From Annulohypoxylon bovei var. microspora (lineage: Eukaryota; Ascomycota; Sordariomycetes; Xylariales; Hypoxylaceae): a DNA stretch of 64,000 nucleotides. This document shows, piece after piece, positions 1 through 12,339 of the stretch; positions within the stretch are counted from its first letter, which is position 1; every line of letters begins with the position of its first letter. Position numbers and translations under genes: made by a program. The stretch is taken from assembly GCA_022836615.1 (NCBI GenBank), contig MU405246.1:186001-250000 (forward strand), in the 5' to 3' direction. The notes under the pieces were generated by a model that saw nothing but the letters and a program-made list of their open reading frames with translations, had not been told where the DNA came from and searched no databases.

Positions 1-1
1 T

Positions 2-1317
2 AGACCATCATCATCATACGCCCAAAGCCCCGGCCATGCTTCTACCGCGTCACCGCCTTCGTACTCGTCGTTGCGGAATCTGCCCAAGATTCCAACAGCG
101 CCCGCTCCCCACGACCGAGATTCGCAGCAACTTCGTAGCTTACTCGTATCGCTGTCGTTGACTCCGACGAAGTACGAAAATCCCGGACTTCTTGACGAAG
201 CTCTTCAGGTAATACCGTTAGAGAGGATATACAGCGAAGCTGAAGAGGAATCTCAAGTATTACGAGCTCAGGCGGATAGTATGGGTGACGGCCGAAAACC
301 TGAATGGGGCTATCAAGATTGTGTGATTCGGGCATTATTGAGGTGAGCAAAATTCTTCATCCAATCTCCTCATTTTTAAGCGGAACCAATTTTCTAACGT
401 CCCCTTCCAACTGTAGATGGTTCAAACGATCATTCTTCAGCTGGGTTAACAACCCACCGTGCCCCGTCTGCATGTCACCAACTGTCGCGAAAGGCAGGAC
501 GCAACCAACACCCGAAGAGAGCGCCTGCGGAGCGTTACGGGTTGAATTATATGAGTGCTCTAACCAATCATGCCGGGCTTTCGAGCGATTTCCGCGATAC
601 AGCGACGTCTGGCGACTATTACAGACGAGACGCGGCAGATGCGGCGAGTGGGCTAACTGCTTCTCCATGCTATGTCGCGCCGTCGGTGGCCGTGTGCGCT
701 GGGTATGGAACGCCGAAGATCACGTATGGACGGAGGTCTACTCGGAACACAAGCAACGATGGATTCACGTAGATGCGTGCGAGGAAGCGTGGGATAACCC
801 ACGCCTCTATACCGATGGTTGGGGCAAGCAGATGTCTTATTGCATCGCTTTCAGCATAGATGGCGCTACCGACGTCACCCGCCGATACGTACGCAAGAGC
901 GAGCATGCGCTTGAGAGAAACCGATGTCCCGAAGAAGTCATGCTCTATATAATGCAGGAGATCAAGAACATCCGACGCGCCAACATGACCAAGGAGAATC
1001 GATTCCGATTAGAGAAGGAAGACTCGAGGGAAGATCGCGAACTCCGAGGCTATGTCGTCGCCTCAATCACACAAGCAGTGACACGCATGGTCCCAGGCCC
1101 TCCGAGCTCCGTGCCTACCACTACCAGCAGTCGGCCATCTGTCAACCGACCATCTGTTAACCGGCCATCCGGCTCCTCTTCCGCTAATGAGGATCAGAAG
1201 CTCCCTGCCGAACAACCAGGCCGGCAGAGCGGCAACTCAGAATGGGTTGCTGCTCGCGGAGAGAATGGACGACGTAATCAACAATTCCAAGATCCAAGAA
1301 ACCCACCGCGACCATAA
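2..1317 (+). CDS. PNG1: Peptide:N-glycanase (PNGase), 5'-truncated by window edge
   Basis: Deduced exons are 2-342 and 417-1317, with a 74-nt intron whose branch site is CTAAC; the first exon is open through the window edge, so the N-terminus is missing. Cytosolic PNGases remove N-glycans from misfolded glycoproteins exported from the ER during ERAD. Two CxxC-type zinc pairs (CPVC, CSNQSC) are followed by a transglutaminase-like core. By comparison with yeast Png1, the catalytic Cys lies in GRCGEWANCF, the His in AEDHVW and the Asp in WIHVDACE; all three are present. The C-terminus, after about position 1090, is low-complexity and rich in Ser, Pro, Arg and Asn, with a short repeated SVNRPS unit. 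Identification is secure; deglycosylation activity is inferred from the intact triad. Confidence 0.93.
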
Positions 1318-3024
1318 TTATACTTTACTCACGACCTATCGTCAACCTTGATACCTACACTATCTACATACCGACGAACTTTACTCACACCGTCCACTAA
1401 TTAGACGTATTGGATTATATACCCTAGCATTTATTACATATCGGCCGGACATTTATCTGACTTGAAGATCATGACGGACGACGTATTACTGATTCTCATT
1501 TGTCTAATACTATTTCTACTACGATCGATACACGCCTACCCACGAGTTCGATCGCGCCATGTACCTATTCTACGCATCCGACTAGCCCACGACACCAGCA
1601 TACGTCGTTCTCATTTGTGGCCCGCATTCTGAAACTCTGGAATAAAACCGCCCGGCGCAACGGACCTATTTGGGTTTTGGTAGCATTTATACACATTTTG
1701 TCTTTTATTATCTCTCAGGGGAAGGGGATGCGGAGAACACGGGTTTCTCCCGGCCCCGGCGTTCAGGTTAAACTGCATGATTGGATCGGACGGAAACGGG
1801 TTGACGAAAGAAGATGATGGCCATGCCCGGGCTTTGGGGGGCGTGGGAATCTCGTGTACTATCAGAAGGGGATCGGCGTAGCCTGGAAAGGTACGAAGCA
1901 GGTCAACCCCGAACGGAGACCCCGTCGACTATTATTATTTCTATTCGGCTAGCGAATGGTCAAAGTCATATCATGCATATGTGCCGTTAGAAGCATTACC
2001 AAGATTCATAATAGAATATCGTTGGTGTACTTTTCAAAATCAATTGCCTTACTCGTATTGTCTTAACGTGATATGTGCTGGTGCTGGTGCCAGCTTACTA
2101 TAAGGCGATATAGGTCGCATCGCCGGGGGGGATTGGGTTATCGCATATACGTGTTGCCAACGAAGTAGTCTTGAGTCTTCTGGGCTGTTACGCTCGCGGA
2201 ACACCTCAGACTAGAATCGGACGAACGTAGACCTATGGATGTTAAACGTATAGGGGACGGGGTAATAGGCTGTGGCTTGGCGATGGCCCGAATAGGTGAT
2301 ACGGGCTCCGGTGGGTCGTATCGCCAAGGCGGGCTGTGTCGCACGGAAGTTGGGGTTTGTAGGCGGGTTATCGGGGTAGCGGGGTACCCCTTTTGTGATC
2401 TGGGTTCGTGAAACATTGATATATTTCGTGGATCGTGACGGTTAGGTAAGCTGCGTAGAGTTCAGTAGGGCTGAGAACCTCGCTAGTTTGACTTGTTGGA
2501 TGATAGCATCAACGTCATTGCCTACCCACGGACGAATATGTGCTGGTTTGGGAATGATGGATTTGCCAAAACGTATCTACCGTACCCAGGTAGATAGTTG
2601 TAGGTGCCTAGCCAATGCCTTGTGTGTGATATAGCCTCGTGGAAATATCATGTAGAGCCAGAGTCAACCAAAATCCTAGGTTAGTTGAGTTATAGGTATG
2701 TTAATTTTACTCCAATTGATGAATCTGTTTTTCTGGCATCAGTGATGAAATAGGGGTAATTTTTAAAAGGGGTAAATAGAATCGACTTTATTAACTAGTA
2801 CTGACGAGTCTATCTTGCGGTAGAATATGGTATTTTGTTACACGTCCCAGGAATTCATTAATTATGGATTACGATTGTTTAAGAATAATTCATACATCGA
2901 AGTAGCGTACTTGCTTGTTGGGATACATTCATTTTCACGTCAAGAGCAGTCTTGAAATCAACGTAATAGAGCAATAAATACACGAAGAATAACATGAGAA
3001 TAAGATAGAAAGGAGAGGATCAAT
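1318..3024. other. Intergenic region downstream of PNG1
   Basis: No gene can be supported here. Two weak possibilities exist. An ORF at 1471-1632 (+) encodes 53 residues starting with a hydrophobic stretch (VLLILICLILFLLRS), which would be a signal anchor if translated. An ORF at 2138-2416 (-) gives 92 Pro/Ser/Arg-rich residues, with no recognisable domain. The stretch from about 2650 onward becomes AT-rich toward the inverted-repeat element. Confidence 0.5.
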
Positions 3025-3861
3025 TAAGTTAAACCACCGTCATGTGACCACCCCGCGTGCGAACCACCCAATTTCCCATATAAAATCGTCAAAACGCAAC
3101 ATTTATAATTAAATGAATAAAATAGTTAAAGACATGCAGTTTGAATATTTGAATAGAATATTATAAATAATAATCGTAAAAAAAGTTTCAGAATTTCTGA
3201 AAAATATGACGTATTTTTAATTAATTATTGAAGTTGCGAAATTTCGTTTTATATGGGAAACGTATATAAAATTCCACCTTTATTTTAAAAATTCATAACT
3301 TTACGAATAATGATTTAATATTTTTGATTTAAATATAATTAAAATACTAATATTCTAAAGTTTATAATATATAATTATTTCAAGTTCATTTAATTTATTG
3401 AATTAATTATTAATAAATGTAAATTTCGGGGATTTTTTTCCCATATAAAAATGATCTTAAAAACGTACATTTATTTATATTTAAATTAAAAAATTATCTC
3501 ATCGTTTAAAACTTTTATATAACATGTATAATATAATGAGTTATTTTATAAAAATGGAAGTAAAATTAAAGATATATTATTCGTAAAGTTATGAATTTTT
3601 AAAGTACAAGTGGAATTTTATATGCGTTTCCCATATAAAACGAAATTTCGCAACTTCAATAATTAATTAAAAATACGTCATATTTTTCAGAAATTCTGAA
3701 ACTTTTTTTACGATTATTATTTATAATATTCTATTCAAATATTCAAACTGCATGTCTCTAGTTATTTTATTCATTTAATTATAAATATTGCGTTTTGACG
3801 ATTTTATATGGGAAATTGGTGGCCCGCGCTTGGTATGATCGCGTAACGGTGTTTCAACTTA
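3025..3861. mobile_element. Foldback/MITE-like DNA element, copy 1 (837 bp, TA target site)
   Basis: A very AT-rich element whose two arms are long inverted repeats (roughly 3025-3313 and 3576-3861) around a unique core of about 260 bp. It is bounded by TA dinucleotides (3025-3026 and 3860-3861), as expected for Tc1/mariner-type insertion, and has no coding capacity. The 14-bp motif TTTCCCATATAAAA (or its complement) occurs at 3072, 3247, 3437, 3627 and 3802, with spacing 175-190-190-175 exactly symmetric about the centre. The outer 40 bp of the two arms differ at many positions, while the inner arms are nearly identical. A second copy of almost the same length lies at 39849-40684 with its core in the opposite orientation. 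Confidence 0.9.
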
Positions 3862-4244
3862 TTGGAATAATTACTAGTGAAATGGAAATATAGTATTTGA
3901 AAAATAATTGTTCACTGAAAAAGCATCTTATCAGAGCTTTCCTTCTTCTAACCTAGTCTGCACTGACGTAAACACAGCAAGTCTACTACATGAAAAGAAA
4001 GTTACGTGTATGGCTCTTTCCCTCATTATCTCATTTCCTCCTTAGAGACGGAAGGTACGACTTTTTGCACATTATTTGCTTAATCCAGCTGGAGGCAACA
4101 GGCACCAACTTCTTCCTAAATTACCACTACTTATATCCGCCCACATCTGCCACACACACTATCTTCCAAACCTTCACATTCATCTTTTCATTTCAATCCG
4201 TGACAAATACCAACCAAATCAGAGGGTTGTACAACATCTAAATC

Positions 4245-5305
4245 ATGGAGGAATCTCCAGAGCGCAGTTGTATGGAGTAAGTTACCTTTTTTTCTTTTGT
4301 CGACATTCATCATTGAAGAGAATTATGTCAATAGTGCCATGCATGCAATCTGCTAACACAAATTAAAGCATAATGTCATCTAAACCATTCAAATTTCTCA
4401 TTGGCCCTAGTCGCAAGGAGTACTTTGTGCATACTGAGGCGTTCATCAGCATCTCTCCCGTTCTACGAGATCTAATCACCGGATCGATGAAGGAGGCAGT
4501 TGAAGGTGTCGCCATATTGGAAGATATTGACGAGAATGCCTTTTTGGGTCTGTGCGAATTTGCTTATTCCGGCAAGTATACAGAACTTAAGTCGGAAGGC
4601 ACTCTTCCAAAATTGCCGTATAGACCGACAGACGAAGCTTGGAAAGTCTACGGAGGCAGTGTCATCCCGATGTCACTCTGGTTCATCGGCAAACACCCAG
4701 GACACCGCCACCGATGGACGTCCATAGCAGAATTTCAAACGAAGGGCAGAAAATTCACCCAGGCAGATGTTCAGGGCTACCAATATCATCTGGAAGACTG
4801 GACCAAGCACATTCTTCACCATGCCAATATGTACATCCTGGGAGACACATACGATGTCAGCCGTCTACAACAACTGGCGCTTTCCAACATCAACCATATT
4901 CTTTCATTTTTCCGTGATACCTGGGACTCAATTCCATCCGTGGAGCAGCTCATTCGGCTCGTCTACAAGAGCACCCTGGAACATGATGAACTGAGGGAGC
5001 TCGTTTCATCGTACGTCGCCCTCAAGAGCGAAAACCTATTTTTACACCCCGATATGCGACGTGTACGTACCGACTTCCCCGAGTTTTGCTCCGACGTTTT
5101 GAGGTTCACGACAGAACGCTTGGTTTGCGAACAGGAATATCTCATCAATGAGGTGGCTAGTCTTAAGCGAAAGAATGAAGAGCTCGAAAAGGGCCCGAAG
5201 GAGACCGTCCCAGTCAAACGCCAGCGAATGAGCGACTATGTCGACCAGAAGCGGAACGATTTACTCCAGAGAAGAAATACACTTGCACCTCAGGCACAAC
5301 CTTGA
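4245..5305 (+). CDS. BTB/POZ domain protein
   Basis: Deduced exons are 4245-4276 and 4369-5305 (322 aa). A short first exon ends at GA|GTAAGT, and the acceptor at 4368 restores the frame just upstream of a second Met at 4373, which is the alternative start. The BTB/POZ fold spans about residues 19-85: HTEAFISISPVLRDLITG, then an acidic turn and FLGLCEFAYSGKY. In filamentous fungi such proteins are usually adaptors for cullin-3 ligases or of unknown role. After a helical middle region, a coiled coil (about residues 255-285: EVASLKRKNEELEKG) is followed by a basic patch, VKRQRM, which could be a nuclear signal. The family is clear from the BTB signature; no substrate or function can be assigned. 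Confidence 0.85.
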
Positions 5306-5517
5306 AGTGGGAGGGGTGTAAGATGTACACAACTGCGGAATTTGCTCTCGAAATTATGTCTACTGTGTTCTATAGCTCCGAACTCCACATACTACGAACT
5401 TCCTAATTACAAAACGCCTAGCTATAAACGAATGAACTCTCTACCTTTGACATAACAATGATAAAAAAACCCTTTAAGATATAGATCTATAATCAAGAAC
5501 GTCTGAAAGTTCATCCA

Positions 5518-7209
5518 TTAAGTGTCCTTCTCCAGCTCAAACCATATCAAGTGCTTCAACGTCTGTTCCAAGTGTAAGCCCATCTTGACCGCTCGCCCGC
5601 TCTCGCCGAACACAAACTCAGCCCGTATGTCGTCATCGTAGGTTTCGTTGATGTAGTTAATGTGCGCGGTGTACTTGGTCTGTTTAGCGACGTGCTCGAA
5701 CATTAGAGTGCACCCGTAGTAGGAGCGGTCCATGCCGTCGATGAAGAGCTTGTCGTCCTTGATCTCGACGGTCATGGCGCGGTACCCTGGGTGCCAGTAC
5801 CTCCCCACGTAGGCGCTCAGGGGTTTCGTCTGGGGTCGTGGTTTCTTCTCTTTTTTCTGTGGCTTTTTGGCTTTGGGCTGGTTCGTGTCTTTTGGTGTTG
5901 TCTGGTCGTTGAGCTCCTCGTTCTTCAGGCTTTCATCGCTTTGGTTCTCGCCCTTTGCCTCGCTCTTGGGTGTACTTATTGTTTGCTCCGTCGACTGGGT
6001 TTTCGGACGAACTGCAAGAGTAGTTTTGGCGGGTTTAGGCGTTTTCGTCGCCTTATTCTTGTCCCTGCTCGTCACCGACCGCGGCACCGGCGGCAGCTTC
6101 AGCAACGCGTTGATCAGCTGTCTCGACAGCGCAGTGGCCACACTAGACGCGTGGCGCGAGTTTCCCATGAACACGGCGCCAAAGTCCATCTCGGGCAGGA
6201 AGAAGAACCGGCTCTCGAACCCGGGCACGCCGCCGTAGTGGCTCACGATCGTGTATCCGCGGTACCAGTACACCTCGAGCCCCGCCGCGTACATCTCCCG
6301 GCCGGGTCGGAAATAGCGCGCAGGCGCACAAGCCCTTTGTACACCCTCTCGCTGATGGGACCGTCGCGGTGCAGAAACGCTCTGACCCACTTGATGAGGT
6401 CGTTCGCGCTCGTGACGACGCAGCCCGCGCCCTCGCCCTCCGGGGAGTAGAGCTGCGGGAAATCGACGTACCTCTCCTCGCCCTTCCTCCAGTCGTGGCC
6501 CCTCGCGAGACGGCCGCCGAACCCCTTCGCCTCGGCGCTCGTGGGCTGCAGGCTGGTGGACGCCATGTCGAGGGGCCGGAAGATGCGCTCCTCGAGGAAG
6601 TCGCCGAAGCGCTGCCCGCTCTTCTCCGCGACGAGGTGCGCGGCCGCGACGTACATGATGTTGCAGTACTCGTGCTTCGCGCGGTGCGCGTGCGCCATGG
6701 GCAGGTGCCGCAGGTTCCGCGTCACCGAGCGCGGGGTGTCGGGCTGCGCCGAGCGGTAGCCCATGAGCGCTGCTTCGTTACTAGTTCCATCCCGTTAATA
6801 TCTGGCACGGAGTCAAAATGTAAGGACTGAGGTAGTATTACTCCGCCATCCCGGTCATGTGGCCTAAAACGTCGTCGACGGTAACGCGCTTGGTGTCCTC
6901 GGGGTTCGGCATCACGAAGTCTTCCGGCAGCAGGCTCGACATGGTGGCGTCGTACTGCACCTCCGGATACCTCTTGTTGTCGTCGACGAGGAGCCCGACC
7001 GACGCCGCGGTCATCGACTTGGAACACGACGCGATGTCGAACAGCGTGTCCGCCGTACACGGCTTTTCCGGCTCGAGAGACGCGTATCCGTAGGCCGCGG
7101 ACGCGACCTCGTCGTCCTGGGTGATGGCGATGGCAAGGCCGGGCACGTGGTGCTGGCCCATGAGGTGCCGGACTTGGGCGGAGAAGGAGTCGGAGCGGAA
7201 GAAATCCAT
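5518..7209 (-). pseudogene. Class C beta-lactamase-like serine hydrolase, frameshifted
   Basis: The reading starts at 7209; exon 1 is 7209-6842, followed by a 61-nt intron (6841-6781) and then 6780 down to 5518. The SxxK motif (SCSK), the YxN motif (YCN) and an HxGG-like third motif (SHYGG) are all present, as in beta-lactamase/transpeptidase-fold hydrolases. A C-terminal beta-rich domain follows a very charged Lys/Thr/Pro linker (about 6080-5820). At about 6297-6309 the frame shifts: the upstream frame reads RAISDPAGR and then goes off-family, while the family sequence MYAAGLEVYWYRGY resumes one base out of phase. The site sits in a short G run (GGCCGGGAG), so a single lost G would explain it. 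It is either a recent pseudogene or an assembly error; everything else looks intact. Confidence 0.75.
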
Positions 7210-10200
7210 TTTGGTGGTAATTGATTGGTATTACGGTAGCTCTAAGCAGGTAGCTATCCGTATATTTAGTCAAAGATGCGGGGACTGCTAGTGTAGGTGG
7301 GCTTGATGCTTGGGATTGGATGAAGTTTTATAGAGACTGTCAGCTGTGGCAGTGCCTGCGGAGATATGCAGTGTATACTCGGCGCTGATTTCGAATTGAG
7401 TCATTCGGGACGAATCTGGATTCATATGCGGACTCCGTAAGTAGCCCTACTATCACTCATAATGATTCAAGGGGATTTTGGCCTCTTTTGGTGGATCGAC
7501 AAAGAAAATTATAGTAATAGGTTGAATTCTTCGTAGGGCTATCAAATACCTACATTTCCTTACTTACAAGTTCCTCTTAAGTCAGGTATCTACTAGGTAC
7601 TCCAATTGTGTCACACTGCCCATTTATATGTATTATTTGATGTTAACTTCTATAATTTAATACGATTTATCACGTTATGTTCCTTTACTAGTATATGCCT
7701 ACCTAGGTACCTACTTGTCATCTACATGAAGTTCAAAGATTACCTATAAAGATATCAAACTAATAATGGAGGGAAAATATGATATAATTTGATAACCTTC
7801 GAAGTAAGGGATCTTCCATATAGCCATACCTTTCTATACATTACGTCACATCATGAGTCTCCAACATATGACTCAAGTGTGACTCCTGTAAGCAGCCCCA
7901 TGAACTAAGGCTCAGTTTGCCTCTTAAAAGACCCTCCCTTTGACTCCTTTCTCCAATGGAACACTGGATTTATGATACAAGCGGTGTGTGGTCATACTAG
8001 TATGATACATACATCTTGCGAAATATAGGGGTAACTAATGAACTGTAGCATAGGAATTAGAAGTCCTACATTCCGATTCAGTTGCTGAATACCTCGCTGT
8101 AATTCGTAAACCAGACGGCAAGGACTGTCAAGCGAATACCTAAACTTAACTAAGTTAATTTCGAATAAAATGGTCCAGTGTGATAATTTATCGATTACCT
8201 AGGTATATTGTTTGTTATAAGCATGAACTTCCTTTAACTATATGCTTATTAACTTGGAGGAGTCAACAATTCCTCTGTGGCCCTTATTTCTTATCCCCGC
8301 CATTTTCTGCATTAGAAGTCAAAATGGTATTTTCAGGAGCCCCCATATATGTAGATCCTCCAGTGCCAAGTACCGTGTAAGGGCTCGGAGACTCGGCGGC
8401 CTTTCTGCTGGCATCGTTCGCCATCATCCGACTATATGAATTTATGACTTGTGCACGGAACTCCGTAGACATGTTTTGAATTTTAGACTGAGCCTTATTT
8501 TCACACCCATTTCTTGGTTTAGAAGGTTCTTCGCATGCCATGGCAATATCGTGGTCAAATGGTTAAATACTGGCGGTGGAAAAATTAGTTGAGATATACT
8601 ATTTTGTATAGAGATTTAGGGGTAACACAATAGGGGAACGAAAAATCCATTTACCGATATGATTGAAAACAAGAAAGAAATTCAGTAATGCCTTAGATGG
8701 TTTCGTTGGTCCATGTGGGATGTCTTTTAAGGTATTTTTCTTTAGCAAAACACGTCAGGGGTAATGCCCGTTATGACTCCGATGTGATGGATGGACAATA
8801 CGTGGGATGGTGCTTCATGCCCGCGTTGAAGTTATCGCCACAACCACCATGACAGTAGCTCAATTGTTACTAGTTTTTACTCGTGGTCTTTCATTATTAA
8901 CTCGGAGGTTTAATGGCCATGATCTGGTCAGCAATCCTTACATAAAAAGAATACGATATGATAAATATCAAGACTCAACATCACCAGCGATTCTAGTTTT
9001 ATCTCAGAGGAGAAAAGAAGGTTAATATAGGGTTAATAGTAATAAATTCCATGGTTCGGCTCTGGGAAGAACGAATGGAGGGCGAATAGGTCCCTAACAT
9101 GTTGCGAAGCGGCTGTTTTGGAAAGACATACTCACAACAACGGAGGGGTGGTTTCTTTGGTGACATTGGTTGTCATACCCGTTTTATTGGAAATATTTCG
9201 AGTGTCTACTTATTGTAACACCGTTAATAGTGGGACAACCTTTTCCATTAAAACACCCACTGATATAAGGCTAGAGTTCCGAGGGGAAGCGAGATTCGAG
9301 ACGACCCGAGTATGTTTGAGCAAGTATGCATGTCGTCTTTATACCCCTAACATAATGGGAGCGTTATTATAAATGTTTGCGGCTCGCACTAAGTTTCGGG
9401 AACCCCACAATCTAAAGTGCTATCTGCCCCGACAGAACTGCTAGATTCGACGGCGCATGTTTAATTACTAGCTGCCGTACCTACCTAGGTACAAGTAACA
9501 TACATAGGGTCTGTAGTTCCGGGCTGTTACCTATGACGCAGGTAGGTCAGAATATCAGCTTGAGCACATCTGTAGGGATGACGTCGAATCCTACTGGCAC
9601 CCGTGGACTGTAACAGGTAGAGACATCAGTCTTAGAAATGCTAGATGTTTGACCTTGGTATAGCTACTTACCTGATCGGGAATACTCGATACCACCTAAG
9701 GCCGTAATGGACGCCCCTGACAGCTCAACGGGCAAAAGAGTATAGAGCATAGAACATGAAACAAAGCGTCCAAACATATTGTACGATCAAACTTCTATAG
9801 TGACCTTCCACCAGTTCTTTGATTGGGAGCTACCTAGTATGGTAGGGAAATAAGCCGGTACGCGGGTACCAATATAACCTTCTTTCACCCCAGATTGGTT
9901 CGGACCGAAACTCTAGTTGGACGGAAACTTGCTCATCGGGACTGCAGGTAGCCTCCGGTTCATGCGGGAGAAGGGTAAGGTAACTCGACAGATCTGATTG
10001 TCTGAAATCGAATATATTAAGTACTATTTATGTAGTGAGCTGTAGGTCCATGTGCTTGGAAGATCGCCCTGCATGTGAACTGACGTGCAGCTGGCACGTT
10101 AATATTGAGATGCAGTAGCTTGTGCTTTTAGACCCTGGACTACTACGTAGGCTAGAGCTTGAAATACCAATGTATTTCTAAAGATTGATTAGATCGATTT

Positions 10201-10682
10201 ATCAAAATACGTTAATACATAGGTACATATATACATATATACGTATTACGTGCGGTAAGTGTAGCACGGCAACCGCGTTCTACCTAGGTAGGTACATTGA
10301 CGGACAACCAAGTACTCAGGGCTGATTGCACGGGGCAAGATAGTGAGCTCCTTCCAGTATGTTAGCCTTCTACAGTGAAGGTAAGTTTGTTAAATATCCG
10401 GGGTAGGTAGCTACCTAGCCCTAAGTACTTCAGTTACCGGCATCTTGGGTCTTGCCTGGCTTATAGTTCAGTTAATCAGTAACCCGGGAAACAAATCAAA
10501 ATCAGCCCTGGAGGTCGTTTCGTTTCCTACCATACTATCTCACAACACCCCACCACTGCTACCACTCTTCCCTTCCGTCTTTTTTTTTTCCTTCTTCATC
10601 CAAGCTTCACCTTCTTACCGAAGCATAATCTAATCTTTCGTAGAACATTCATCTTGTCCATTGTTGACTTAACTCCGTCACC
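7210..10682. other. 3.5-kb gene-poor region
   Basis: No supported gene. The only ORF worth noting is 8284-8541 (-), 85 residues of hydrophilic sequence (MACEEPSKPRNG...), with no domain I recognise. The DNA contains several copies of the palindromic TACCTAGGTA-type motif (around 7698, 8206, 9480 and 10283). A pyrimidine-rich tract at about 10570-10620 lies just upstream of the next gene and is typical of a fungal core promoter. Confidence 0.5.
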
Positions 10683-11600
10683 ATGATGTTCACTCCTACT
10701 GGTCTTCTTGTCCTCGCGGGCGCCCACCAGGTCTCCGCTCACTTCAAGATCGATTACCCGGCTTGGCGTTCCGACACCCTCAGCGAGGTGATGAACTACT
10801 CCCAGTGGTACTATCCTTGTAAGTGACCTTCTCCCTCTTCACACTACATCATCTATTCCCATCACCATTGCGAGTTTCGTTTTTTTTTTCTTTTTTCCAA
10901 AAAAAAAAAAAAAAGCCCCCACACATCTTGAGATGGTTACATAATACTGATGATGATACACAGGCGGCGGTGTTCTTGACGGCGTCGGCAACCGAACTGA
11001 GTGGCCTATCTCAGGTGGTGCTGTCGCGCTCACTCTCCACCACCCTTGGACTTATCTGTTCATCAACATCGGTCTTGGCAACGCCGTCACCAACTTCAAC
11101 ATGTCGCTTGTCCCCGAGCTGATGAATGTCAGTGGCCGTGGTGATTTCTGCCTTCATGACATGGTCGTCCCCATGGACATCATCGACGGCACCAATGCCT
11201 CCATTCAGGTTGTCACCAGCGGCGGCGGTGACGGCGGCGAGGGCTCTGCCCTGTACAACGTAAGTCGCGTCCCTGCTAACACGACGTCAACGTGACGCGT
11301 GTGTCAGTGTGAGGTGCCCCTCCAGATTGACTGACATTGTAATAGTGTGCAGACATCACCTTCCGAGCTGCAGCCAAGATTCCCGACGGCGTGTGCAAGA
11401 ACAGCAGCACTATGTCGCTCACTATGCTCGGCGATGGATGGTCGACCACTCCCATCAGTGGCTCCAACGCTACCACCACCGTCACTTCCGTCGTCACCGT
11501 GACTGTCAAGGCTACAGCGGCGGGAGCACTTGCGGAGGGAATCGCATTCGCCATTGTCATCGCCCTGGCATGTGTCTTTGCCACGATCCTGGGCTTCTAA
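10683..11600 (+). CDS. GPI-anchored BIM1/X325-type copper-binding protein
   Basis: Deduced exons are 10683-10818, 10964-11259 and 11346-11600, giving 228 aa. Splice sites restore Cys codons at both joins. A signal peptide (residues 1-19, ending VSA) leaves a mature N-terminus starting with His20 (HFKIDYP), the histidine-brace hallmark of the LPMO-like X325 family. A second His pair lies in LHHPWTY and an Asp follows in FCLHD. Four conserved cysteines and several N-glycosylation sequons are visible. The tail is Ser/Thr-rich and ends in a hydrophobic segment (AFAIVIALACVFATILGF), as for a GPI anchor. Characterised relatives (BIM1/CBI1) help acquire copper at the cell surface rather than cleave polysaccharide; copper handling here is inferred from the family. 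Confidence 0.88.
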
Positions 11601-12339
11601 GGAAGGGATCTTTGTCTTCTGCAAAGGCATGAAGGGTTACTGAGATGATGAGACACGGCTTGTGCAAGATGCCGATTTGCTACATAATCCCCCGGAACAC
11701 ACACCCCAGGGCGTCATGCTCTACTACTGAAAAGGGGATGCTACACAGATGCGATGTCACGTTAGCCTCTAACTGACCAAATGAGACTCCCTAATTCACA
11801 CAAAGAAATATGCGTAGAGACTTACACTACTATGATTCTGTCTAATGTGACAAAGTGACAAGTAATTGAAGCCTACACCGGTATGGTGACTGACCGTGCC
11901 GGCGACTAGAACATTCGCTAATTCAATCCCAATTTGTCGCGACGTGATCCTGCGCCATCCATATATCTATCGAATAGCGCCAGCATCTGTTACACATTCC
12001 CAGTCCGGATTCGATCTGTCGAATGCGACGGCTACGTTCTAGATCGTAAACAAGTATGCGTCGTTCAATAGGTAGCTAGTCGTAACGTTGGTATTCGCCT
12101 CCAAAAGTTCTATGTGTTTTTAGATAAGTGAGGTAAGTATGCCGCTCCAAGCTGGATTAGCATGTGCTAGCGACGTTGGGTATTTCGTTTCGTGTTAGCG
12201 ATGAGGTTTAGGGTGAGGCAAGATGAAGATTAAGATGCAATATCAGATTAAGTCTGATTTGATCAGCACTGATACAATAGTCTAGACCGGTTCGATTCGA
12301 TTCGTCCGTTCGTCCTCGACCTTGTACCTGTATATCCGC
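11601..12339. other. Intergenic 3' ends of two convergent genes
   Basis: The 740 bp between the BIM1-like gene and the convergent kinase gene contain no coding signal that I can support. They presumably hold both 3' untranslated regions. Confidence 0.6.

Noticed and set aside
3025..3861. Reading the 837-bp palindrome as a centromere or replication origin because of its AT content
   Set aside because: A second copy with TA flanks and the same internal architecture shows it is a mobile element.
5791..6830. Plus-strand ORFs of 219 and 153 codons
   Set aside because: Antisense to the beta-lactamase-like gene; low-complexity Arg/Leu-rich composition.
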